Positions 16,404 through 25,473 are shown, counted from the first letter of the stretch. The stretch: 64,000 nt of DNA from DATHTS01 sp041940425 (GCA_041940425.1 JBGTSF010000009.1:31883-95882); one strand, 5' to 3'. The notes: generated from the sequence alone by a model not told the origin. Numbers and translations are program-made.

Positions 16404-17213
16404 ATGAAAATCTCGGTCGAAATAGGTAGTGAAATTTACCGCATCAGAGCGGACAAGCCGTTAAACATCGCAATTCCGCTAAACTTTAACGGCGATCAGC
16501 CGAATGCTTACGGTGTTGAAAAAGCTTCGTCGAAACCGTGCGAAGCAGGCGAACTGGTCGGCGACACGCGGCGCGGCGGAAGCTGTAATTTCGAGCAATA
16601 CAAATTTATCCCGCACTGCAACGGCACGCACACCGAATCGGTCGGACACATCACGTTTGAGAGAATTTCCGTTCACGATTCGCTTAAAGACGTTTTTATT
16701 CCGGCGACATTAATTTCCGTTTCGCCTGAAAACGCAAGCGAAACAGATGAAACTTATTCGATTGAATTAAACGAAACGGACAAATTAATAACAAAAAAGA
16801 TTCTTGAAAACGCTCTGAAAGACACGGACGAAAATTTTCTCGAAGGTTTGACCGTCCGCACTTTGCCGAACAGTGAAAGTAAGCTGACGAGAGAATATTT
16901 AGAAATCATTCCGCCGTTCTTTTCGACGGAAGCGATGCGGTTTATCCGCGAAAAAAACATCAAACATCTGGTTTGCGATCTGCCTTCGATAGATAGAATT
17001 TTCGATGAGGGAAAACTCGCCAACCATAGAATATTTTGGAATGTCGAACAGGGAAAGTTTGAAACGAACGAAAATTCGCTTATCGAAAACACCATCACCG
17101 AACTCGCTTTTATACCGGACGAAATAAAAGACGGCAGATATATTTTAAATCTGCAAATCGCGGCTTTCGCATCGGACGCATCGCCTTCGCGTCCGGTTCT
17201 TTTTAAAATTTAA
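16404..17213 (+). CDS. Cyclase-family protein (kynurenine formamidase-like)
   Basis: The protein has 269 residues from the ATG at 16404. An alternative TTG at 16386 would fall in the 21-nt array. HCNGTHTESVGH is a variant of the HxGTHxDxPxH metal motif of the cyclase/arylformamidase (KynB) family, with Glu in place of the usual Asp and Val-Gly instead of x-Pro. Metal binding is plausible but the substrate is unclear. The central DLPSIDRIFDEGKLANHRIFW segment fits the family. No kyn genes are nearby. Confidence 0.75.
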   Translation: MKISVEIGSEIYRIRADKPLNIAIPLNFNGDQPNAYGVEKASSKPCEAGELVGDTRRGGSCNFEQYKFIPHCNGTHTESVGHITFERISVHDSLKDVFIPATLISVSPENASETDETYSIELNETDKLITKKILENALKDTDENFLEGLTVRTLPNSESKLTREYLEIIPPFFSTEAMRFIREKNIKHLVCDLPSIDRIFDEGKLANHRIFWNVEQGKFETNENSLIENTITELAFIPDEIKDGRYILNLQIAAFASDASPSRPVLFKI

Positions 17214-17390
17214 TATCTCTTTCTCCCGCGTTTGCTGCTGGTTTTTCGGTTTCCATTCGATCATCAATTGACTCGCGGGAAATCCGAAACCGCAGACTTC
17301 CGCGCATTCGTCAATTTCGGTTATACTCTTTCCGGTTGCCGGCGCGATGGATTCGTTTTTTTTCCATCCCGAAAAAATCTTGCCGATTGA

Positions 17391-18906
17391 ATGAATAAAT
17401 GAAACCGCCCGCTTTTTCAAAGCTGAAAGAAAATTTTTACCTGCATTTTTCGCGCTTCTCGGCGCAGTTTTTTTATTTGTCGGCAAACCCGTTCCATACA
17501 GCAACGAGTTTAGTTATCTTCTGCGCCTCAGAACTGTCTATGATTCGGGCTATCTGGCAAACGACACAACCTTCTCCACGCCGAGCGACGAATACTGGCT
17601 GTTCGATCATCTTTTCGGATTGCTGACCTTTTTTCTTTCGATTGAAATAATCGGCTGGCTGGGCAGGATCGCTTGCTGGGCGGTTTTGCTTTTCGCCTTG
17701 ATAAAGCTCGGAAAACGCTGGCAGATTCCCATCTGGATGATCTCGGTTTCGATTTTCTTGTGGCTTTCTGTCGGGCAGTCCATCGTCGCCGACGAATGGA
17801 TGATCGGCGGATTCGAGGCGAAATGCGCGGCATACATTTGCCTGATTTTCGCGCTCGAACTGTTTTGCGATGAAAGGGATTTTTTACCGGCGATTCTGCT
17901 CGGACTTTCGTTCGCGTTTCATCCGGTCGTCGGTCTCTGGGGCATCGCGGCGGCTGTTCCGGCTTTTTTATATGTCAAACGCGATATTCGCCGGACGATA
18001 AAGATTTCCGCCGTCGCCGCAGTATTTTCGCTGATCGGCGCGATTCCGCTTCTGCAGATGCGCGCCGAAAGCGTGATGCCGACGATTGAAAATCTGAAAT
18101 ACTTCCAGCTCGTCAAATTGCCTCAGCATTTCGACCCGTTCTCATGGGCGGCGAGCGCGATTCTTTTACAGTTCATTATATTAGTCTTTTGTCTCGTCGT
18201 TTATTTTCAAAGCAAGAAACAAAAACCGCTTGAATTTCTGACCGCTTTTCTGACGATACTCGGCGTTTTTTTCGCAGTCGGAATTCTCGCTCGTTTGCTG
18301 GAATTATACGAGTTGATGAAATACACGCCGACCAGACTTTTCGCCGTTTTTATTCCGTTGTTTTTCTTCTTTTATTTGAGTAAAGCGTATCGGGAAAGTC
18401 TTCTGCCGAAACCTTTGCCCCTGATTTTGTTTTCAACGATCGCTTTTCTCTCGATTTGGAATACTCTTCCGCTGAGAGCTTACGATCAAGTCAGAGAAAC
18501 TTATCGCGTTTGGACAGAGGAGCCGGACGATACCGCGCGGGCGTTCGGCTGGCTGAAAAACAACACGCCGCAGGACGCAATCGTCATCGCTCCGCCGTGG
18601 CGGTATGATTTCTGGTATCTGTCGGAACGCGCCGAAGCCGTCAATTTTCATAAACCGGTAATTGCCGACATCGGCGAATGGCAGGCGCGTCTGGAAAATC
18701 TCGTCGGCAGAGACGTTCCCGGAACAATGCGCGAAGAGGCGGAAATAATGAAATTTTATTTCGATCTCGAAAAGAAAACGATTGACTTGCTGGCGGAAAA
18801 ATACAACGCCGCATATTTTATCAGCGAGAGCGATTATCCGTATCCGGTCGTTTTTTCCAAAGGCAAGGTAAAAATTTACCGCCTGGACGCAAAGAGAATC
18901 CAATGA
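17391..18906 (+). CDS. Multi-pass membrane protein, DUF6798-like, with an apparent frameshift in its first codons
   Basis: The body is open in one frame from 17395 to 18906, about 500 residues with roughly ten helices and a soluble C-terminus. It includes DSGYLANDTTFS, SDEYWLFDHLFG and the NTPQDAIVIAPPW segment typical of DUF6798-type proteins of glycan or lipid metabolism. No ATG, GTG or TTG begins this frame before 17620. The only sensible start is ATG at 17391 (ATG AAT AAA), which meets TGA one codon later. Skipping the T at 17400 joins it to the real frame (MNKETARFFKAERKF). Thus there is either a one-base insertion or sequencing error, or +1 frameshifting. The TTG at 17620 would delete the first helix. 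Confidence 0.7.
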
Positions 18907-18986
18907 TAATCCGCGCGGTTTGGCAAATTCGTTTCAAAGAAATTACAATTAACAAAAATAAATTCTGATGAGTTCGATAAAAAACG

Positions 18987-19193
18987 ATGGAAGAAAAACT
19001 GCAAAATAAAAATCCGAAAGAAATTGTCAGATGTTCGGAATGCGACCGCGAAGTTGATCACTACTACACGTTCGTCAGCCCGACCAACGAGACGCGAAAC
19101 GTCTGCTGGGAATGCCAGATGCGCGAAGAAAAAGGCTTTTTCGCCAAACGCGATTTCCGCCGCCAGTCGCGCCGCGGCTTGATTCCGAGATAA
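18987..19193 (+). CDS. Small zinc-ribbon protein
   Basis: The 68-residue protein has CSEC (residues about 16-19) and CWEC (about 40-43) about 20 residues apart, a treble-clef or ribbon zinc site, and a basic C-terminus (KRDFRRQSRRGLIPR) that could bind nucleic acid. I do not recognise a named family. It lies between a membrane protein and peptide deformylase in the same direction. Confidence 0.7.
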   Translation: MEEKLQNKNPKEIVRCSECDREVDHYYTFVSPTNETRNVCWECQMREEKGFFAKRDFRRQSRRGLIPR

Positions 19194-19197
19194 ATTC

Positions 19198-19267
19198 AGT
19201 AGGCAGTAGGCAGCGGCGGTAGGCAGTAAAAGGTTGAACTGCCTACCGCCTACTGCCGCTGCCTACT
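19198..19267. repeat. Inverted repeat of GTAGGCA heptamers
   Basis: The left arm (19205-19227) is AGTAGGCAGCGGC followed by GGTAGGCAGT. The right arm (19238-19267) is its reverse complement with one extra heptamer unit inserted. The hairpin fills the gap between the zinc-ribbon gene and def. The same family recurs at 55811-55880. Confidence 0.92.
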
Positions 19268-19276
19268 CAAAAATTT

Positions 19277-19768
19277 ATGGCTGTTAGAAAAATCACCGAA
19301 TATCCCGAACGGGTTTTGGCGACGGTCGGCAAGCCCGTTACCGAATTTGATGAAGAACTCGAAAAATTATGCGCCGATATGTTCGACACGATGTACACGG
19401 CGGAAGGTGTCGGACTTGCCGCGCCGCAGATCGGTCTGAGCCTGCGCCTGTTCGTCATGGACTGCGACGGCATCAAACTGATCGCCGCCAATCCCGAAAT
19501 CATTCACACGGAAGGCGAGCAAAGCGGGCAGGAAGGCTGTCTCTCGGTCGGCAAAGTTCCGGCGGTCGTCGTCCGCCCGTTGAAAGCGAAATTAAGAGCG
19601 CAGAACGAAAAAGGCGAATGGTTCGAGCGCGACGCCGAGGGCTACGCCGCGCGCGCCTTTCTCCACGAAACCGACCACTGCGACGGCAAACTTTTTATAG
19701 ATCATCTGCCGAAAATGCGCCGCGATATGGTCGTTAAAAGATTTAAGAAAGATAAAAAACTTATGTAA
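19277..19768 (+). CDS. def: Peptide deformylase
   Basis: The protein has 163 residues with all three deformylase motifs: GVGLAAPQIG (residues about 45-54), EGCLS (about 87-91, Cys is a metal ligand) and HETDHCDG (about 132-139, the HExxH site). It removes the formyl group from nascent proteins with Fe2+ or similar. A fmt gene is not next to it. The C-terminus is basic (KRFKKDKKLM). Confidence 0.95.
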   Translation: MAVRKITEYPERVLATVGKPVTEFDEELEKLCADMFDTMYTAEGVGLAAPQIGLSLRLFVMDCDGIKLIAANPEIIHTEGEQSGQEGCLSVGKVPAVVVRPLKAKLRAQNEKGEWFERDAEGYAARAFLHETDHCDGKLFIDHLPKMRRDMVVKRFKKDKKLM

Positions 19769-19787
19769 AATGAAAATGTGGTTTATT

Positions 19788-20915
19788 ATGAAAAAGTTGG
19801 CAACAACAATTTTAATCTTCTCATTCTTCGTTATTTCCGGGTATTCACAAAAAAACAACTCGCCAACGGAATCACAAAAACTCTCTTTACAAGTTTCCAA
19901 CTTTTACAAACAAGGTAAATTGGAAGAAGCGATTCCGCTTGCTGAAAGAATTGTCGAAATTCAGAGAAAGGATAAAAATGGTAATTTAGAAGATTTAGCG
20001 ACGGCTCTGAAAAACCTTTTTATTCTCCAAAAACTTCATTACGATCTACTTGTCAAAGAAAGAGAAAATTCCGTCGAAGGCAAAGATGAATGGTCGGAAG
20101 CTAAGAAGAAAAGAGTAAAGTTTATTGTCAAGTATGTTGACAGTATTCCGGCACTGTTTGATGAATTGACCGAAATTTACGAAAAAAAATTAAAAACGGA
20201 AAATTTGAGTCTGGCGGAAATCAAATTTGAATATGCTTCATATTTATCAAACACTCAACGAAGAATGGTTGGGATGCGTTCGTCAGAACCGGAAAAAGCC
20301 GAAAAACTTTTTAATGAATCATTGCGAATTCGTGAAAAATTGCTTGGTGAAAGCGATGATTTGACCGCTTCGAGCGTTCTCAAAATCGCTGACTTTTATT
20401 ATAACGAAGCCGAATATGAAAAATCTTTATCTTTTTATCTCCGTTTCATAGACACAATCAAGAAAAAATACGGCGAAAAGTCGGAATATCTGCTATCGCC
20501 GTTAAGAAAATATTTAACTATTTTAACGGCTTTGCAGTTTGAGCAAAAAGCAGAAGAAATTCGTAAAAACATTTCTAATATCACAGGAAAACCTGAATCT
20601 TTGGCTGAATTTGGTCTTGATCTAACACTTCGCAACAAAGAAGACGAGTCCGCAAAACTGCTGAAAGATCCGAATACGATAACCGACTATCTAAAAACTA
20701 TGAAGTTTCTGTTAGTAGAAGTTACTATTGACGAAAAGGGAAAAGTCATCGAAACCAAAGCCGGAGAAACAGATGAGCAGGATATTCACGGAAAAGTTAT
20801 TCGAGAAAAAGCGGAAAAAGACGTAACGAAATGGCGATTCAAGCCTTTCATTTACGATGGAGCGGCGAGAAAGGCAAAAGGAATTGTCTGGTTTCCCTAT
20901 TTTATCAAAGCCTGA
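19788..20915 (+). CDS. Secreted TPR-like protein with a TonB-C-like tail
   Basis: The protein has 375 residues from the ATG at 19788; the ATG at 19770 is less likely because the signal peptide then starts late. A signal peptide (KKLATTILIFSFFVISGYSQ) is followed by helical TPR-like repeats (QVSNFYKQGKLEEAIPLAERI; KAEKLFNESLRIREKLLG; NEAEYEKSLSFYLRF). The C-terminal 75 residues resemble the TonB C-terminal domain (LLVEVTIDEKGKVIETKA; WRFKPFIYDG), as in many Acidobacteriota proteins. Codon use is visibly more AT-rich than in its neighbours. It is probably a periplasmic scaffold. Confidence 0.75.
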   Translation: MKKLATTILIFSFFVISGYSQKNNSPTESQKLSLQVSNFYKQGKLEEAIPLAERIVEIQRKDKNGNLEDLATALKNLFILQKLHYDLLVKERENSVEGKDEWSEAKKKRVKFIVKYVDSIPALFDELTEIYEKKLKTENLSLAEIKFEYASYLSNTQRRMVGMRSSEPEKAEKLFNESLRIREKLLGESDDLTASSVLKIADFYYNEAEYEKSLSFYLRFIDTIKKKYGEKSEYLLSPLRKYLTILTALQFEQKAEEIRKNISNITGKPESLAEFGLDLTLRNKEDESAKLLKDPNTITDYLKTMKFLLVEVTIDEKGKVIETKAGETDEQDIHGKVIREKAEKDVTKWRFKPFIYDGAARKAKGIVWFPYFIKA

Positions 20916-20919
20916 AATT

Positions 20920-22152
20920 TTATTCGTGTTTTGAAGGTTTTGGTTTAATCGTCAAAAGTAAAATCGCCGCTAAAATCGAAATCCCCGCGCTCACCAAAAA
21001 CGCCGTTTCCGCGTTAAATTTTGTCCACAACGCACCGAAGATCAGAGAAGCCGGAAAGACAGTGATGCCGAAGGCGAGATTGTAAAAGCCGTATGCCGTG
21101 CCGCGTTTTTCCGGTTCGACTAAATCCGCCACCAGAGCTTTCTCCACGCCTTCGGTCAAACCGAAATACGCGCCGTAGATGAAAAACAAAACCCACGCCT
21201 GCCACGCCGCGTCAACAAAAGCGAATCCGGCATAGACGAGCGCGTAAAGAATCCAGCCCGCGAAGATCATTTTTTTGCGACCGATCTTGTCCGACAGATC
21301 GCCGCCGATGAGCGAGAAAACGACTTTGCTGATGTGCAGAAAAACCCAGAGAATCGGCAGTAGATATGTCGGAATTCCCGATTGCTCGGCTCGAAGAAGC
21401 AAAAAAGCATCGGTCGAATTCGACAGCGTGAACAGCGCGATGACGATCAGAAGTCTTTTAAAATTTCCGTCAAACGCATTGAGCGAAAGTTTGATCGGCG
21501 CGGCGTTTTCGTCGTCATCGGTTTTGTGTTCTTTTTCTTTGACGGCAAACGCGATGACAAAAAGGCTGATGACCGCCGGAACGGACGCGAAGAGAAAAAC
21601 GCGGCTGTATTCGTTGGCGGTCGGATCACTTGGGTTTTCAGCAAGCAAGAAAAGCAGAACAAACGCGACAACCGGACCCAGAACCGCGCCGAGATGATCC
21701 GACGCGCGGTGAAAACCGAACGCTAAGCCGCGCTTTTCCGGCACGACCGAATCGGCGATCAGAGCGTCGCGCGGCGCGCCGCGAATACCTTTACCGGTGC
21801 GGTCGGTTACGCGCAAAACGAGAACCTGCTGCCAGCTCGTCGCAAACGCGAGAAGCGGACGCATCACGCTCGAAAGCGTATAGCCGGAAAAAACCAGCAG
21901 TTTGCGGCGACCGAATTTATCCGACAAATACCCGGAAAAAAGTTTGAGAAGCGAAGAAACCGTTTCGGCAAAGCCTTCGATCAAACCGATGGCGAAAGGC
22001 GTTGCGCCGAGCGTAATGGCTAAGAATGCGGGCAGAAGCGGATAAATTATCTCGCTCGAAGTATCGTTTAAAAGGCTTATCAAACCGAGCGCGAGGACGT
22101 TCGGCGACAAGTTTTTATATCTTGAGAAAAAGCCTTTTTTCGATGATTCCAT
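20920..22152 (-). CDS. MFS transporter
   Basis: The 410-residue, 12-helix major-facilitator protein has SGYLSDKFGRRK (the loop 2-3 signature) at about residues 73-84 and a second-half equivalent GGDLSDKIGRKK (about 260). TGKGIRGAPRDALIADSV is typical of a subgroup of putative drug or small-molecule exporters. It acts in the inner membrane by proton-driven transport; the substrate is unknown. Its stop is 5 bases from the convergent TPR gene, and its promoter region contains the hairpin at 22172-22293. Confidence 0.85.
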   Translation of the reverse strand: MESSKKGFFSRYKNLSPNVLALGLISLLNDTSSEIIYPLLPAFLAITLGATPFAIGLIEGFAETVSSLLKLFSGYLSDKFGRRKLLVFSGYTLSSVMRPLLAFATSWQQVLVLRVTDRTGKGIRGAPRDALIADSVVPEKRGLAFGFHRASDHLGAVLGPVVAFVLLFLLAENPSDPTANEYSRVFLFASVPAVISLFVIAFAVKEKEHKTDDDENAAPIKLSLNAFDGNFKRLLIVIALFTLSNSTDAFLLLRAEQSGIPTYLLPILWVFLHISKVVFSLIGGDLSDKIGRKKMIFAGWILYALVYAGFAFVDAAWQAWVLFFIYGAYFGLTEGVEKALVADLVEPEKRGTAYGFYNLAFGITVFPASLIFGALWTKFNAETAFLVSAGISILAAILLLTIKPKPSKHE

Positions 22153-22171
22153 TTACGAATTTTAAGAAAAA

Positions 22172-22293
22172 TTGTCCACAGATACACACAGATGGACACA
22201 GATTTTTCTATGCAGATAAAATTGTATAATGCATCTAATACCTGGAAAATCTGAAAAATTCATCTGTGTTCATCTGTGTTCATCTGTGGACAA
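22172..22293. repeat. Inverted repeat, CATCTGTGTT type
   Basis: The left arm (from TTGTCCACAG) and right arm (CATCTGTGTTCATCTGTG, repeated units, ending GGACAA) are reverse complements separated by about 60 bases. The repeat lies just upstream of the MFS gene start, so it may be transcribed in its leader. Confidence 0.85.
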
Positions 22294-22318
22294 AAAATTT
22301 TCCGACACGCTCAAAAAT

Positions 22319-22534
22319 TTAACGAGATTTTTTGTTTGACGCTGCGGGAGTTTTTTTAGTTTTCGAATCCGAACCGGCATAAAAAAGCGAAGCCGCGCCG
22401 ACGATGCCGATGATCAGTATCAGAAAAACGATTGCCGCGCGAATCGCCATTTTGATCGCTTTTCGGAGAATAAAAAACGTTACGACCGCGACCGCGATGA
22501 TAAAAATTATAAAAACTATTGCCGCTATTTCCAT
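22319..22534 (-). CDS. Small membrane protein, unknown function
   Basis: The 71-residue protein has two hydrophobic segments (about 2-24 and 30-54), basic residues between them, and a lysine-rich tail (SDSKTKKTPAASNKKSR). It follows yacG with a 3-base gap, so the two are co-transcribed. It is not a recognised family. Confidence 0.65.
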   Translation of the reverse strand: MEIAAIVFIIFIIAVAVVTFFILRKAIKMAIRAAIVFLILIIGIVGAASLFYAGSDSKTKKTPAASNKKSR

Positions 22535-22537
22535 AAA

Positions 22538-22741
22538 CTACTTTTCCTTTTCCGCAAGGGCTTTTTCGATCTTGTCTATATCTTCTTCGGAAAGCGATTC
22601 GGTCTGCGCGGGCAGAGCGAATTCCTCGTCCGCCCACGCGCCGAAATCAATCAATTTACAGCGTTCGGAGCAAAATGGGCGAAACTCATTTCCCGTGTAT
22701 TCGGTCTGTCGTCCGCAAGTCGGACATTTTACTAATGGCAT
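22538..22741 (-). CDS. yacG: DNA gyrase inhibitor / zinc-binding protein YacG
   Basis: The 67-residue protein contains CPTC (residues about 6-9), FRPFCSERCKLIDFGAWA (about 20-38) and an acidic tail, which is the YacG signature with four Cys zinc ligands. In E. coli the protein binds GyrB and inhibits gyrase; the family role elsewhere is less clear. It is divergent from the amphipathic-helix gene at 22901. Confidence 0.88.
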   Translation of the reverse strand: MPLVKCPTCGRQTEYTGNEFRPFCSERCKLIDFGAWADEEFALPAQTESLSEEDIDKIEKALAEKEK

Positions 22742-22900
22742 AATCTCAAAGTGATAACTATAAATAATTTGCCTGCAAAAACAAAGTTTGCGTTATAATG
22801 CTAAGACAAAGATTGGATGCAAACGAGCATCAAAAGCGAACAAAAGTTTTTTCGATAACGTAAATTTAGGAAAAGTTTTTAGAAAAAGGAATTTAAGAAA

Positions 22901-23905
22901 ATGGCAGATTATAAAGAACGTTTTGAAAAATGGCAGCGCGAGGCGAAGGAAAAATTTGACGAACTCGATAAACAACTCGGCATTAAAGACAAGATCGAGG
23001 AAGGCGCGAAAGCCGTCAAAGAGGGCGCAGGTCGAATCAAATCCGAAGCCGAAAAATCCGAGGTCGGAAAACAAGCCGTCAAGGTCGCCGAAGACACCTT
23101 TAAAACGGCGGAAGGCGCGGCGAAAAAAGTTTACGAAGCGTCTGCTCCGGTGCGCGATGCGGCAGAAGACGCGGGCGAAAAAGCGGCGGACGCTTTCGGC
23201 AAAACGGCGAGCGAAGCCGAAAAAAAAATTCGTGAAGCCGGAAAAAAAGCAGGCGAGGTTTTTGAAGAAACTCGAAAAACAGTGAATAAAACCGCCAAAT
23301 CCGCGTCGAAGGCATTTAATCTCGGCGCGAGTTGGACGCGCACTTTCGATTCGGCTTATAAAACATTTCAAAAAGCTTCCGGCTGGATCACCGAAAATCC
23401 CGTGCAAGCCGCGACGACCGGCGTTTCGATGGCGGTCGGCGCAGGTCTCGGCGTTGTCTTTACCGGAATAAGTTCGCACTGGCTTTTTAATTCCGCTCTG
23501 CCTGGCTGGTCGGTGCAAAAGCTCGGTGAACAATTTAACAACTATCTGAAAGATCAGCAGGAATTGATAAACAAAGGAGAACTTTCGAAAGCGGAAGCCG
23601 AGCGCGTTCAATTCGAACGCGACATCGTGAAACGCATCGGCGCGCCTCTGCTCGGTTCGTTCTCATTTGCGACCGGCGCGGTAATGATGACCAATGTTTT
23701 GAATCCGAAAACGATCACGGGCGCGCCGATCGAATGGCTGCTCGGCGGCAATCCTCTGCTTGAAGGCGCGTGGTTTTTCGGCAACGGAATAATGTGCTTT
23801 AAAACCAGCTACGACTTTTTTATGATCGCGCTCGAAGATGACGACGACGTGCAGAAAATCGTCAGAGAAATCAAAGGACTCCTGCCGCAAACGGCGCAGG
23901 CATAG
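22901..23905 (+). CDS. LEA/YtxH-like amphipathic-helix protein with hydrophobic C-terminal half
   Basis: The product has 334 residues. The first about 140 are a long charged helix rich in Ala, Lys, Glu and Gly with weak 11-residue periodicity (KEGAGRIKSEAEKSEVGKQA; AAEDAGEKAADAFGKTASEA), as in LEA-like or YtxH stress proteins. The second half contains two hydrophobic segments (VSMAVGAGLGVVFTG, about 184-198; SFSFATGAVMMTNVL, about 252-266) and looks membrane-associated. I do not recognise the C-terminal domain. A general stress or envelope role is a guess from composition. Confidence 0.7.
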   Translation: MADYKERFEKWQREAKEKFDELDKQLGIKDKIEEGAKAVKEGAGRIKSEAEKSEVGKQAVKVAEDTFKTAEGAAKKVYEASAPVRDAAEDAGEKAADAFGKTASEAEKKIREAGKKAGEVFEETRKTVNKTAKSASKAFNLGASWTRTFDSAYKTFQKASGWITENPVQAATTGVSMAVGAGLGVVFTGISSHWLFNSALPGWSVQKLGEQFNNYLKDQQELINKGELSKAEAERVQFERDIVKRIGAPLLGSFSFATGAVMMTNVLNPKTITGAPIEWLLGGNPLLEGAWFFGNGIMCFKTSYDFFMIALEDDDDVQKIVREIKGLLPQTAQA

Positions 23906-23914
23906 GAAAATTTA

Positions 23915-23990
23915 TAGCCGCAAAAAAGCGCATAATTCTCAAAAAAAGAAAAAAATATTTTTTTGTTTTTTTTGCGCTTTCTTGCGGCTA
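23915..23990. repeat. Inverted repeat between convergent genes, TAGCCGCAAAAAAGCGCA type
   Basis: Left arm TAGCCGCAAAAAAGCGCA (23915-23932) pairs with TGCGCTTTCTTGCGGCTA (23973-23990) around an A/T-rich loop. It is followed by T-rich sequence and sits 10 bases after one stop and just before the other, so it can serve as a bidirectional terminator for the genes at 22901-23905 and 23994-25013. Confidence 0.85.
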
Positions 23991-23993
23991 TTT

Positions 23994-25013
23994 TTATTTT
24001 ATCTGAATCGGAAACGGAACGAAGCATAAGACGAAAATCAAAAGTGTCAGCGCGGCAATTACTTTTCTTTTGAAATCGAGCGGCGATGTGTCGTAAGGTT
24101 CGGGATGACCGACGCGGAGCATTACGCCTAAAAGAATCGCAAACAAAAATCCGCTCGGGCTATTGTAGAAAAACCAACCGGCAATCGCCAAGATCGTCAT
24201 TGCAATAAAAACAATTCTTCCCGACCAGAGATGCGCCTTCGCGCCGAAGACCGCGTAGAGCGCGTGTCCGCCGTCGAGTTGTCCCGAAGGAAAAAGATTC
24301 AAAGCCGTTACGAGCAGACCGAGCCACGCCGCGAAATAAAACGGGTTTGCCGTGACCGGCTGGCTTAGATCAATTCCGAAAAGCGGCGCGAGAATCTTGA
24401 TAAACGGCGGATCGGCAAAATAGATTCCGAGATCGTTTGCCGGATCAATCGGCGCGCCCTGTTTCCACGTTAAAAACCCGATCAGAGCAACCGGAATCAA
24501 AGCGATAAATCCGGCTATCGGTCCGGCGACGCCGATGTCGAAAACCGCTTTGCGCGAAGGCATCGGCGAAACTATTTTGATAAACGCGCCCAAAGTTCCG
24601 GCAGGACCGATGAGCGGCGGTGTCGGGATAAAATACGGCAGAGTCGCGTCAACGCCGTAAAGACGGCAGGCGATATAATGCCCGAATTCGTGGCAGAGCA
24701 GGATAAAAAGCAGCGAGCCGGAAAATTTCAAACCGTAGCTTAAAACTTCGGGATTAGTAAAAATCGCGGCGACCGAATTTGTGATCAAAGCGTAGTATTC
24801 GGATGGAAGTGCCGACAAAAATTGGAAAAGCTCCGCCCAATTCTGCGGGTCGCCTTCGCCGATCGGCAGCGGAAGGATTCCGAACGGCGGCAGAACTCCG
24901 GCAACCGTAACGGTAAAAAACGTGATGAGAAAAAACGCTGTATGCTTGACCCAGGTTCGCGCGGTCGGGCGCATCGCCGTGCGGCGGAAAGGATAGTTGT
25001 AAAATTCGGACAT
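23994..25013 (-). CDS. Site-2 protease family (M50) membrane metalloprotease
   Basis: The 339-residue polytopic protein has HEFGHYIACRLYG (HExxH, about residue 110) and NLFPSGQLDGGHALYA (about 237-252, the D-G-G-H motif). These are the S2P/RseP zinc-site motifs, although no PDZ domain is present. Such proteases cut transmembrane substrates, often for signalling. The layout resembles the cyanobacterial/plastid EGY-type and Acidobacteriota S2P-like proteins. It is convergent with the amphipathic protein across a hairpin. Confidence 0.87.
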   Translation of the reverse strand: MSEFYNYPFRRTAMRPTARTWVKHTAFFLITFFTVTVAGVLPPFGILPLPIGEGDPQNWAELFQFLSALPSEYYALITNSVAAIFTNPEVLSYGLKFSGSLLFILLCHEFGHYIACRLYGVDATLPYFIPTPPLIGPAGTLGAFIKIVSPMPSRKAVFDIGVAGPIAGFIALIPVALIGFLTWKQGAPIDPANDLGIYFADPPFIKILAPLFGIDLSQPVTANPFYFAAWLGLLVTALNLFPSGQLDGGHALYAVFGAKAHLWSGRIVFIAMTILAIAGWFFYNSPSGFLFAILLGVMLRVGHPEPYDTSPLDFKRKVIAALTLLIFVLCFVPFPIQIK

Positions 25014-25114
25014 CCTTTTTAGAGATTACAAATAAAAAACCGCAAACCGCAAACTAAAACTACCAAGCCGTGCGCGATTTACGATTTTAAATGTCTCGAA
25101 AAAACTTTAGATCG

Positions 25115-25387
25115 TTAAATTTCCTTTGCCTGTAAATCTTTTCCGGGTTTGAATCGGATGGTTTTTCCCGCCGGGATCGGAACTTCTTCGCCCGTTCGCG
25201 GATTGCGCCCGACTCCGCGCTTGCGCGGTTTGACGATAAAAACGCCGAAACCGCGAAGTTCGATTCGTTTGCCTTTTGCCAAAGCATCTTTCATCGCGTT
25301 AAAAAGCGAATCTACAACCTGTTCGGCTTTTTGTTTCGGCACGCCCGTTTTATCGGCAACTTGGTTGACAATGTCGAGTTTAATCAT
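25115..25387 (-). CDS. HU/IHF-family DNA-binding protein
   Basis: The 90-residue histone-like protein has the family pattern VDSLFNAMKDALAKGKRIELRGFGVF followed by the beta-arm KPRKRGVGRNPRTGEE (DNA-minor-groove arm with the intercalating Pro region) and FKPGKDL. It dimerises and bends DNA. Upstream is a good AGGAGG site and a sigma70-like promoter. Whether it is HU or IHF-like cannot be told from one subunit. Confidence 0.93.
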   Translation of the reverse strand: MIKLDIVNQVADKTGVPKQKAEQVVDSLFNAMKDALAKGKRIELRGFGVFIVKPRKRGVGRNPRTGEEVPIPAGKTIRFKPGKDLQAKEI

Positions 25388-25443
25388 GTTTCCTCCTTTT
25401 GAAAATGATTGAAAAAAAAACAGTTTAACTGGGCTTGTAAATG

Positions 25444-25473
25444 ATAATAAGCCTCTAAATCCTAATCTGTCAA
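25444..25473 (-). promoter_or_regulatory. Sigma70-type promoter for the HU gene
   Basis: On the minus strand, TTGACA (25473-25468), an 18-nt spacer and TATTAT (25449-25444) stand about 60 bases upstream of the HU start. Confidence 0.75.

Noticed and set aside
17145..17504. A 119-codon minus-strand frame with a plausible central segment (ITEIDECAEVCGFGFPAS)
   Set aside because: It overlaps the ends of two genes on the other strand, has no recognisable domain, and no promoter or ribosome site; a gene remnant cannot be excluded.
19198..19267. A short CRISPR-like array
   Set aside because: Units of 7 nt without spacers and with inverted arms are not CRISPR repeats.
23094..23343. Minus-strand Phe/Arg-rich frames opposite the amphipathic-helix gene
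   Set aside because: They are the antisense of Lys/Glu/Ala-rich codons and have no start signals.
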